Shown piece after piece: positions 55,391 to 64,000 of a DNA stretch of 64,000 bases (position 1 is the stretch's first letter; every line of letters begins with the position of its first letter). The stretch is from Azolla caroliniana. Lineage: Eukaryota > Polypodiophyta. Location of the stretch: contig JBHGNT010000022.1 in assembly GCA_043228905.1 (NCBI GenBank), positions 8,494,001-8,558,000 on the forward strand, in the 5' to 3' direction. The notes below the pieces were generated by a model. The model was not told the origin of the DNA. It saw only the letters and a program-made list of their open reading frames with translations, and searched no databases. Both the position numbers and the translations under genes were made by a program.

Positions 55391-56120
55391 CTATGCCGCG
55401 GCCTCTTCCATCAACCTCTTCATTCCGCCGCGCCCCGTATTTAGTTCTAGGGCTCTCCGGGTCTCGCTCACGTGCACTCGCCCGTTCCAGAGGTACAACA
55501 CGTTGGTCCTGAGCGCATCGGCGAAATCCGCGCAATCCTTCCGAATGTGACCGATCGCGTCACACCACATGCACCGCTGTCTCTCCGGGCCTGTGTGATC
55601 TGTAGGTCGCGCACCATCTGTGTCAGCTCCTCCAGAGCTCCTCCTCCCAATGGGCCTCTGACCACGTCCTTCGATGCCGACCCCGACTCTGGCCAAATTT
55701 GGGTCTCTTCCTTCGTATCGGCCGGCACCGATACCGGCTCCAGAAGCCTCCTCCCCGGGACCGGCCCTGACCCCGACGAGCTTCCGTTGCTCCAATCGCG
55801 GCGTTTGTCGAAACGGCTGCGCAGACCCGTTTTACCACGGCCCAGTCTGCCGTGAGCGCTTCGTCCGTTTCCAATATGGGACCCACCTTTTCCCTGTCGA
55901 GCGCATCCACCGACTTGACAAACAGTAGTACTCAACTCGTTTCGACCACGGTCCGGTCCAGCGTCGATAGCCGCGCGAACCGTTTTTCGAACTCCTGGAG
56001 GAGCATCGACGTGTTCCTCCCTTTTCTGGGGCTTTCCACCCACGCCATGAAGTCCCACCTCGACAGCCGAAGCGAGTCATCAAAACCCTTACATCTCGAG
56101 GAGCTGCAGCTCGAACTCCT
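55391..56120 (-). pseudogene. G3 gag, C-terminal part with zinc knuckle
   Basis: RWDFMAWVESPRKGRNTSML, LQEFEKRFARLSTLDRTVV, then in a shifted frame SVDALDREKVGPILETDEAL, and a knuckle RQRCMWCDAIGHIRKDCADF near 55530-55580. The N-terminal part lies beyond G2 at 61845-62119. Confidence 0.8.
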
Positions 56121-56125
56121 CCCAA

Positions 56126-56565
56126 TGTCATGATATGACAAGACTCGAACCCATGACCTTAGGTTATATGGGTCGAGCTCTTGACCATTAGATCATCTAT
56201 TGTAATACGTAGGATATTATTTTCATTTACATTTTATTCTAGGAAATTAGTGTATATTCCAGATTTCTCTGGAACATTCTAGAAGCTTCAGGATTACTCC
56301 TGAAAACACTATAAAAGAGGGCACTAGGCATTATGTTGAACCAAATTGGTTCAACACCAATCTTAAGCCTTTTAGCCACCATTGTATATTCTCTTCATAT
56401 AATATATATCTTTCTTATCATCACTCTCTCTCTCTCTCTCTCAATCTCTCTCTCTCTCTCTGTCTCGCTCACTTCTTCCTTCTCTCGAAGAAGTTCCACA
56501 CCTCTCATAGTACTAATCCTTCATTTAGTACTAATTCCTTCTTTGTCTCAATACTGTTCATGACA
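56126..56565 (+). repeat. 5' LTR of G2
   Basis: TGTCATGATATG...GTTCATGACA, 440 bp. TATAAAA 56310-56316; predicted RNA start near 56343. Antisense tRNA-like boxes: GGTTCGAGTC (complement of 56142-56151) and CTAATGG within the complement of 56177-56194. Confidence 0.92.
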
Positions 56566-56567
56566 GT

Positions 56568-56579
56568 TTGAACCAATTT
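56568..56579 (+). other. Predicted self-priming site of G2
   Basis: TTGAACCAATTT is the exact reverse complement of AAATTGGTTCAA at 56343-56354. G1 has C/G where G2 has T/A, and pairing is kept in both. Confidence 0.72.
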
Positions 56580-56638
56580 CCCTACCTTCTGTCTCTCTCA
56601 TTTCCTACTAATCTTTTATTCCTCTTTTCTTTCATCCC

Positions 56639-57790
56639 ATGGCCACTGTTAGCGTTGAAGAATATCAATTTGTTTTCTCGGAATTTCAATGCTTGAAGGA
56701 GAAGTTCCATGCTTTGGAACAAGAAAACCAACGGTTGATGGGGGATCTTCAGCAAATCTCCTTAGAAAAGTAGCAAACGCAACAACAACATGGGGAACTT
56801 GCGTTACGCGTGCAACAACTCGAAGCAACCATCGTAGCGATGCAACAACAAGGGCCCGGAACACAAGGGATTCATAAAGAACCCAAGATTGGCCTTCCCA
56901 CGAAGTTCGATGGAATGCGATCGCAGTTTAGAGGGTTCCTTAACCAGGTACGATTAGTTATTCAAATGCATCCTTCCCGATATCCCACCGATGCATCACG
57001 AGTGGGTTTAGTAGGCACTTTGTTAAGTGGCTCAGCGTTGTCATGGTTCGCTCCACTATTAGAAAAGGAATCTCCGTTACTCAACAATTTTGAAGAGTTT
57101 CTAGGTGAGTTTAAAGCATGTTTCGGAGATACTGACAGCATCAGGACCGCAATCAACAAAATCCGGCGATTACCCCAAGGTGACCGTCCAGCCTCCACAT
57201 ACGCTGCAAATTTTCGCCTACTCGCCGCAGATATCCCTTGGGATGATCAAGCGTTGATGGAGCAATTTCGTTATGGTTTACGCAACGACGTCAAGGATTT
57301 ACTATTGACCTTCCCCGAAGAGCCAAAGTCCTTAACAAAAGCAATCAGTCACGCGGTGAGATGTGACAACCGCCTCTTTGAGCGACGTTCGGAACGACAG
57401 CTACAGATGCCGAGGGCAAGATCAGAGCCCACCTACGTCTCAGTGGTAGCAAGAACTTTTCCGAGGGAGTCATATAATGCGCCTCCAGCGAATACTCCGA
57501 CTCCGATGGAGATTGACACTACACGTCGTCGAGGGCCATTATCCGAAGAAGAAAAGCAGCGACGCCGTACAAATCGACTATGTCTTTACTGCGGTGGACT
57601 AGGACATATCGCAATAAATTGCCCCCATAGGCCAAGAAGACAGGTAAACCAAATAGTCGCTAGTTCTAATTGTACTAAATCCGAGCCAATTTCAGTAGGG
57701 ATATCTGATAGTCCTAATAGTACTAATATCCCAGATCTAGCAAACAAATTTGATGTCCTTAGTCAGTTAGAAGAAGAGTTAAACGACTAA
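56639..57790 (+). pseudogene. G2 gag (one stop)
   Basis: ATG at 56639. The coiled-coil-like N-terminus is broken by TAG at 56771-56773 (G1 has CAG-type Gln there). The capsid follows: KFDGMRSQFRGFLNQVRL, SALSWFAPLLEKESPLLNNF, RYGLRNDVKDLLLTFPEEP. Knuckle CLYCGGLGHIAINC. The stop TAA at 57788-57790 overlaps the pol frame. Compared with G1, the capsid is in one frame and reads through cleanly. Confidence 0.92.
57778..57784 (+). promoter_or_regulatory. Candidate -1 frameshift heptamer GTTAAAC (G2)
   Basis: Same place and register as in G1. In the -1 frame the sequence is open upstream and downstream ([12 protein letters not shown] into protease). The heptamer type is used by some arteriviruses; its use here is inference. 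Confidence 0.5.
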
Positions 57791-60700
57791 GTCCAGCCAA
57801 AATAGGAGCCGTTTGGTTGGACAACCCTAGATCTGTGCAGCCCATTAGTGGTTCCATTCCCTCTAAGCAAGTTAGTGATGTGTTCGTAGCCCAAATAGTT
57901 AGTACTAAAAGTACCCCTCCAGTACATGTCCTAGCACTCCTAGATTTCGGAGCTAACTCTTGCTTTATGGATAAGAAATTTGCTCAAGCTCATAAGATAT
58001 CCCTAAGAAAACTCCAGTGTCCAGCCTCTATAGTACTCATTGATGGACGTCCCATTGCTTCCGGAAATATCATAGAAGAGTCAGATCCCATTAATATTGT
58101 CCTAGATAACTTAGCATGTGTAGTATCATTTAATATTATTAGTATCCTAGAACATCCTATAGTTTTAGGATTACCGTGGTTCGAGTTACATAACCCAGAC
58201 ATAGATTGGAGAACAAGAGAAATCCGGTGTCGACAAACCCAAGGGTCAACTCAGAAGATGGCAACCATTTCACTACGTCAGTTGCGTAAAGAAGGGCGCA
58301 AGGAGGAAATGTTCCTCTTTGCAATATCAGTAAACCCCTCCAGCACCACTAAAGAAGAATCCACCGTTCAACTTCCCGAGAAGTATCGTCATTACGCCGA
58401 TGTGTTCGATAACGTACAAGCCAACACACTTCCTCATCATCGACCGTACGATTGCCCCATCGATTTACAACTGGAAAAAGAGCCGCCATGGGGACCGATC
58501 TACAATTTGTCACCAACCGAGCTGGAAGTCCTTCGGGCCTATATAGAGGAGAATTTGGAAAATGGTTTCATTTGGCATTCGAAATCTCCAGCCGGCGCGC
58601 CCATTTTCTTTGTCAAAAAAAAAGATGGATCGCTTCGTCTCGTTGTAGATTACTGTGGCTTGAATAAGGTTACAATCAAGAATAGGTATGCTCTTCCCCT
58701 TATCTCAAGTCTTTTAGAACGGATCAATGGTGCCAGGTTCTTCACGAAGATCGACTTATGGGGAGCATATAACCTCGTATGGATCCGACAAGGAGACGAA
58801 TGGAAGACTGCGTTTCGCACCAGATATGGGCACTTCGAGTATACGGTCATACCGTTCGGCCTCACTAATGCGCCGACAGTCTTCCAGCACATGGCTAATG
58901 ATATATTCTGAGATCTATTGGATGATTGTTTGATCATCTATTTGGATGATCTACTGGTTTATTCAAAGACCCAAGAAAAACATGATTCTCATGTATTATT
59001 AGTACTAAAATGACTTCGAGAACATGGTCTATATGCAAAGCTGGAAAAATGTAGTTTCGGGTGCAACCAAGTGGAATTTCTCGGCTACATCATTTCGTCA
59101 GAAGGCATCTCCATGGACCTAGCTAAGGTCAAAACGGTGGTAGAATGGCAGACTCCGTGTTCGGTGCGGGATGTGCAATGCTTCTTAGGCTTTGCCAATT
59201 TTTACCGGAAGTTCATACAAGATTACTCAAAGATCGTTCTACCTCTCACACAACTTACCAAGAAGGGACAACCGTTCATCTGGTCTGAAGAAACGGACAT
59301 GGCTTTCGAGAGTCTTAAAAAGGCATTTACATCGTCTCCAATTCTAGCTCATGTCGATCCGGAAAAACCATTCATTATCAAAGCTGATGCATCGGATTTT
59401 GCATTGGGGAGCATTCTGTCACAACAGGGGAATGATGAGAAGCTACATCCTGTGGCTTTTCACTCACGCAAGTTTGACGCCGCCGAAATCAACTACGAAA
59501 TTCATGATAAGGAGCTATTGGCAATAGTGGATTCTTTTATGCAATGGAGGCATTTTTTGGAGGGATCCTCTCATCCAGTCACCGTATTTAGTGACCACAA
59601 GAATCTTGCCTACTTTCAGGATGCTCGTGTGTTGAATCGACGTCAAGCTCGGTGGGCCCACTTCCTCATGCTTTTCGACTTCAAAATTACATATCGTCCG
59701 GGGAAGCACCAAGGGAAGGCAGATGCATTATCACGACGTTCATATCTAGCACCCCGTCTCGGCGAGCTAGCTTTTGATAACCAAAAACAAGTCATCTGGC
59801 GACCGGCACGACTACAAGCAACACAGATCTTTGACATGCCTATGGATTCCCACATTATCGATACCATACGTGAAGACTTGAAGATAGATGCATTCACCCA
59901 AGCTATACTAGCACAAATTGATCCCTCTCGAGCGTCGTGCTCACAGTCACAACCACCAGGTACGGACTATCGGCAATTTAAATACCATGATGGATTACTC
60001 TTCTTTAAAGAACTTTTGTATGTTCCTAATGGTTCTTGCCGCCTTCGAATAGTACAAAACTGTCATGACACATATACAGCTGGGCATTTTGGTAGTACTA
60101 AAACATTACATTTAGTACAACAAACATTCTGGTGGCCCTGTATGCGACAATTTGTCGAGGATTTTGTTCGGCCTTGTGATACATGTTGCAGAGCGAAAAT
60201 GCCAAGGCATTATCCATATGGTTTATTAGAACCATTACCAATTCCAAGCAAGCCGTGGCAATCCATTGCTCTAGACTTCATCACAGATCTTCCAGTCTCT
60301 AAGGGGTTCAATGCGATTCTAACGGTGGTCGATCGATATACGAAGATGGCTCATTTCTTGCCATGTACTAAGGAGATCTCCAGTGAAGACACTGCCGAAA
60401 TTGTCATGCGTGAAGTATGTCAGCATCATGGACTTCTCGATAGTATCATCAGCGACCGTGGACCCCAGTTCGTGTCAAAATTCTGGAAGCACCTTTTTAA
60501 CATGCTCAATGTCACTTGTAACCTCTCCTCCGGCTACCACCCACAAACTGACGGCCAAGCTGAACGAACAAATCAAACATTGGAGCAGTATCTGCGGTGC
60601 TTTCTCAGCTATCATCAAGATGACTGGGCAGATATTCTCCACTTCGCCGAATTTGCCTATAACAACTCTATCCACGCATCCACTAAAGTTACGCCATTTT

Positions 60701-61371
60701 ATGCTTATACGGGATGTCACTCCAGGTGGAGTGTACTTGAAACCCCAGAGGTGTCCACAAATCCGTGCGCAGAGGATCGTTTGGAGCAGTTACGCAAGAT
60801 ACAAGCGGATTTATCTACTCATCTCTAGCAAGCTCAACAAACACACAAGGTCTACGCGGATCGTCATCGACTTCCATCCAGTTTTAATATTGGAGATTGG
60901 GTGTGGCTGCTACGACGACACATCAACACTACTCGTCTATGTGAGAAGTTAGATTATCGGCGGTTAGGTCCTTTCCGTATTATTGGACAGATTAATGATG
61001 TCGTTTTTCGTCTCGATCTACCTCCTCAACTTCGGATACATCCAATGTTTCATAGTTCTCTCCTCGAACCCTACCATGACAGCATCATCCCAGGACATCT
61101 TATCCAACCTCCACCCCCGATCGAGCTTGAAGATGGGCCAGAGTACGAGGTTGCCGCCATACTTGATTCCAAGATTGTTTGCAACAAGCTCTACTATCTA
61201 GTCGATTGGCTAGGCTATAGCCCCAACGAACGTACTTGGGAACCGATCGAGAATGTGACCAATGCTCGTGCTCTTCTTGAAGACTTCCATCGTCAATATC
61301 CACACAAACCAGGTCCTCAATCCAAGACGACTTGTGACACTCGTCGTTTTAAAGGGGGGATAGTGTCATGA
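57785..61371 (+). pseudogene. G2 pol: protease, RT, RNase H, integrase, chromodomain
   Basis: Protease [15 protein letters not shown] (DSG changed to DFG). [22 protein letters not shown], catalytic YLDD near 58942. RNase H FIIKADASDFALG (first Asp context EAD changed to KAD), HDKELLAIV, FSDHKNL. Integrase zinc residues HDTYTAGH and CDTCC; core ALDFITDLP, IISDRGPQF, NQTLEQYL. Chromodomain EYEVAAILDSKIVCNKLYYL and ERTWEPIENV. Stops: TGA 58909, TGA 59011, TAG 60826; a frame change near 59066 is not needed, as the reading continues in the same frame through both TGAs. Two stops are CGA-to-TGA changes. The final stop lies inside the LTR. Confidence 0.92.
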
Positions 61372-61839
61372 TATGGCAAGACTCGAACCCATGACCTTAG
61401 GTTATATGGGTCGAGCTCTTGACCATTAGATCATCTATTGTAATACGTAGAATATTATTTTCATTTTCATTTTATTATAGGAAATTAGTGTATATTCCAG
61501 ATTTCTCTGGAACATTCTAGAAGCTTCAGGATTACTCCTGAAAACACTATAAAAGAGGGCACTAGGCATTATGTTGAACCAAATTGGTTCAACACCAATC
61601 TTAAGCCTTTTAGCCACCATTGTATATTCTCTTCATATAATACATATCTTTCTTATCATCACTCTGTCTCTCTCTGTCTCTCTCTCAATCTCTCTTTTTC
61701 TCTCTGTCTCTCTCTCAATCTCTCTTTTTCTCTCTGTCTTGCTCACTTCTTCCTTCTCTCGAAGAAGTTCCACACCTCTCATAGTACTAATCCTTCATTT
61801 AGTACTAATTCCTTCTTTGTCTCAGTACTGTTCATGACA
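61351..61839 (+). repeat. Polypurine tract and 3' LTR of G2
   Basis: AAAGGGGGGATAG (61351-61363) then the LTR 61364-61839, 476 bp. It is longer than the 5' copy because of an expanded CT-rich tract (about 61665-61742). Confidence 0.92.
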
Positions 61840-61844
61840 CCCAA

Positions 61845-62119
61845 GTCTGGCATCCGGCCAGCACCTCGAGCACCTCCGCGTGGATGCCCGGTGTCACCAC
61901 CCGAGGGAATCCGGACAGCCGCCTGTCCACCGGGATATCCCTCCTGATCATTTCGGCCTGATAAGCCTCCAAATAACTTGTGGCGTCTTTCCCTCCGAAC
62001 CGGCCTAAAGAGTCGACGATCAATTCAATAGCTCTGTCAAGGGTACCCATCCCCTCACGAACACTTACCAGCCGGTCGACGGCTACCGCCATTGCCTTTG
62101 CTAGCTCCGATCCCCTCAT
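61845..62119 (-). pseudogene. G3 gag, N-terminal part
   Basis: ATG at 62119: MRGSELAKAMAVAVDRLVSV, LGRFGGKDATSYLEAYQAEM, FPRVVTPGIHAEVLEVLAG, then the G2 insertion. Layout and spacing match the T gag. Confidence 0.78.
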
Positions 62120-62151
62120 CTTTCAACTCCTTTGCCCGCCCGTTCACGTCG

Positions 62152-62754
62152 GGAGAAAGAGAGAGAGAGAGAGAGAGAGAGATTCACAAACACGAAGAAG
62201 CGAGAAGGAGAGATATAGAACAGAAGACTTGATTACAATAACAAGAGAGTACAAACTCCGACGGTTACAACCGGCAAGGCGACGATGGGCCCGACACAGG
62301 GACCCTACTCACGCACACAGATGGAACACATTGGACCCAGAGAAACGCAGAAGGAAAAACCTCTACTGGCAGCGCACGAGCTACCCACGAAGCAGAGGCG
62401 TCAAACTCCCCCCGCACCCACATAGAATGACGGTCGGAGGAGGAGAGAGAGTTCAGCCCTCGGTCCTGCAGCACTTCGTCCTCCTTAACGCGCGATCCCC
62501 TCTCTTCCTTCTCTCCTCTCCTTAAATAGTTCCCAAAAAGGGGTGCCCCTTTCCCTAGTCAAATCGCTTTATTCCCTGTCCCTTCTAACAGAGATACGCA
62601 CAATCCTTCCTAATAAATGTGCACTACTTAGTATTTACATTAGTTGATCCATTTATGAATCAATATCAAAATATCAATTCATGCGTCCATCCGTGTAAGA
62701 GTCGGTTCATGGGCATTTTTGCCCGAATCCGCCTATGGCTAGTTTTCTTCACAA
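62152..62754 (-). repeat. 5' LTR of G3, inner end missing
   Basis: Starts GGAGAAAGAGAG and ends CTTCACAATGA, matching 50162-50764. The right end differs slightly from GACA, so its last base is uncertain. Confidence 0.82.
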
Positions 62755-62975
62755 TGACGTGTGACTGACACTAACTACGAGACAATGATTACCTAGTAGT
62801 CTAAGCTACTATTAGCCTTCCGTTTCCCGCTCGAATCCGGCTCTCCAATCCGTCCAGTTGTTTCAGGATACCGATTCGGCTCATCCTTCCGGATGCCGAT
62901 CCGGCTCAAGCTTATTCAGCCGATCCGGATCCGGTTGAGCTTGTTCGCTTAACACTCCCCCTCAAGCTCAACTTG
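62755..62975 (-). repeat. 3' LTR of Q4, outer part, and polypurine tract
   Basis: LTR to 62954 (minus-strand start TGTTAAGCGAAC), then AGCTTGAGGGGGAG on the minus strand at 62955-62968. Confidence 0.8.
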
Positions 62976-64000
62976 AGGTCGGATCGTGGTGTGAGTGTTC
63001 GCGGCAGCTGGTTCTTCTACCCGGGTCCTGGCATTGCTTCGCCTCGCTTGCGTTCCTCGTCCGATCCGGTTTTGTTTGCCACGACCCTTTTGGTTCTGCG
63101 CACCTCAACCTCCTCGGTCGGCTTGTCTGCTCAATAGGCCCATTTAAGTTCCCTCGCTGTTGTGACTTCGGCGCTTGTTAGCCCGTTGGTTCCTTCGTTT
63201 TGGTGTCGACTTCCACTGCGTTCGTGTCCGCTTGGCCTTTAGTTGATCCGGCTTCTCCGAATCTTGAACCAAATCGGTTTCCTTCGATTCGTTCCAGCTC
63301 TTGTCCGAGTCGGTGTTCTCCAACTCGTTTTCCGGTTTCAGGCCCTTCACCACACCGGACCACGTCTGGGTCTTTGTTATCCCTAGGGGCCGGACAATGC
63401 CCTAACACAGAGTGTCTCTTTGAGACACTTCACCAAAGGGGTGTTGCAATGAGATAAACTTAGACCAAACTATGAATGAAACCCTAATCGGTTACTAATC
63501 GGCAAGATCATTAGTCACAATACACGCGTAAGATGAATTACACTTAGCACATAATGGTAATTAACACTTATTAAGATACACAACAACAACACTCTATTAA
63601 TTATCTGCTAATGATTATAATCTAACCGGGCCCTTTTATAGGTCCCTGGTCCTAAGTACAAACCGGTGCCAACCAGCAACCGGCTACGAACCGGTCCGGA
63701 TCCAGATTGGCATACCGATTCCGGTCCGTCAGTTCGCTTCTCAAAAGATCCTTCTAAATATTATAGATAATCAGCTCCCTTTCCCGTTCTGGACTTTATC
63801 CAGTTCTTAAGTCTTTGCCAGCCAACATTCTTCGTCGTTTTCTTCGGTCGGCTCTGTCATTCTTGACTCTGCCGCTGTTGCCGTTTGTTCCGACCTTTCC
63901 GGATGTGCTGACTCCTTCGGTCAGCTCGGCTTCCTTTTTCCTCTTGTCTCCGCCTTTGTTGGTTCTTTCTTCCTCTCCGGCTCCTTGTCCAGTTCCATCT
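62976..64000 (-). pseudogene. Extra 3' block of Q4, split by a solo LTR; runs off the window
   Basis: At the right edge: GTGQGAGEEERTNKGGDKRK, KEAELTEGVSTSGKVGTNG, RVKNDRAD. Left of the inserted LTR: KTQTWSGVVKGLKPENELEN, and in another frame GQELERIEGNRFGSRFGEAG. With Q1, Q3 and Q5 this is the fourth copy of the conserved block. The rest of Q4 lies outside. Confidence 0.55.
63375..63827 (-). repeat. Solo LTR (unassigned family) inside the Q4 extra block
   Basis: TGTTATCCC...GCCAACA in plus reading, 453 bp, flanked by GTCTT (63370-63374) and TTCTT (63828-63832), a duplication with one mismatch. TATAAAAGGG is on the minus strand near 63635. Confidence 0.7.

Larger units (their letters stand above)
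56126..61839 (+). mobile_element. Near-complete Ty3/gypsy chromovirus G2 (target duplication CCCAA)
   Basis: LTRs 56126-56565 and 61364-61839, self-priming site 56568-56579, gag 56639-57790, pol 57785-61371, purine tract 61351-61363. CCCAA flanks at 56121-56125 and 61840-61844 within G3 gag. Outside the CT tract I count about half a dozen LTR differences, so the insertion is fairly recent. Four stops are the only obvious coding lesions. Confidence 0.95.
50094..62754 (-). mobile_element. Ty3/gypsy element G3 (hosts G2 and a solo P LTR)
   Basis: LTRs 50094-50764 and 62152-62754. Minus-strand order: gag N-part 61845-62119, gag C-part 55391-56120, protease 54345-55161, RT 53123-54170, solo P LTR 52483-53117, RT end and RNase H 51680-52477, integrase 50800-51660. 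The purine tract GGTGGGGGCGGA (minus strand) touches the left LTR. The right LTR lacks the 68 bp corresponding to 50094-50161, and the leader is only about 33 bp, so the primer site has been deleted. Confidence 0.85.

Noticed and set aside
50972-56133. Plus-strand frames (for example 53584-54402, 272 residues)
   Set aside because: Antisense to G3 gag-pol, which is recognisable on the minus strand; GC-rich coding sequence leaves the opposite strand open.
61571-61837. Hydrophobic 88-residue frame in the G2 LTR (also at 56333)
   Set aside because: Produced by the CT-rich tract of the LTR; it varies in length with the tract and lies across R-U5.

Overview
This window looks like nuclear DNA of a land plant. 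The one clear host gene is a single-exon nepenthesin-type aspartic protease (43873-45519, minus strand). The Ty1/copia elements carry a primer-binding site matching the 3' end of plant initiator-Met tRNA (TGGTATCAGAGC), and several features are bounded by GT-AG introns and CT-rich leaders. I cannot name the species. Nearly all of the 64 kb is LTR retrotransposons nested inside one another, most broken by stops, frameshifts and deletions.

Layout, with working labels. 1-1656: 3' end of a Ty3/gypsy element (G0), sitting in the 5' LTR of a Tnt1-like copia (copia A, family P, 1657-12590). Copia A is split by a chromodomain Ty3 element (G1, 3195-8661) and by a fragment of a DUF7869-like, transposase-like gene (8662-10678). 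12591-21538: an unusual segment with two divergent genes. The minus-strand gene (13647-17611) has introns and encodes a ParB/Srx-like domain fused to a beta-class amino DNA methyltransferase. The plus-strand gene (18546-21329) is a fuller copy of the DUF7869-like gene. A perfect 45-bp inverted repeat and an array of palindromes lie in the first intron of the methyltransferase gene. 21539-24597: copia remnants. 24598-37778: a copia lacking reverse transcriptase (family R), interrupted by a gag-only Ty3 element (T, 24944-28544) and by a family Q copia (29355-35596), which itself holds a solo P LTR. 37779-42767: Q/R mosaics. 42768-46243: host region with the protease. 46244-49857: a minus-strand Q element and a P gag fragment. 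49858-64000: the 3' end of another minus-strand Q element; its LTR holds the minus-strand Ty3 element G3 (50094-62754), which holds a solo P LTR (duplication GATGT) and the near-complete chromovirus G2 (56126-61839, duplication CCCAA).

Functional themes. G1 and G2 appear to self-prime reverse transcription in the Tf1/sushi manner: the predicted RNA 5' end and the site just after the LTR are complementary over 12 nt, with a compensatory change between the copies. They also share a GTTAAAC heptamer at the gag/pol overlap and a recurring palindrome TTAGTACTAA. Family Q copias carry a conserved extra peptide-coding block between pol and the 3' LTR. Two family R copies share the same deletion of RT and RNase H. 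The methyltransferase/DUF7869 pair is the best candidate for an undescribed system.
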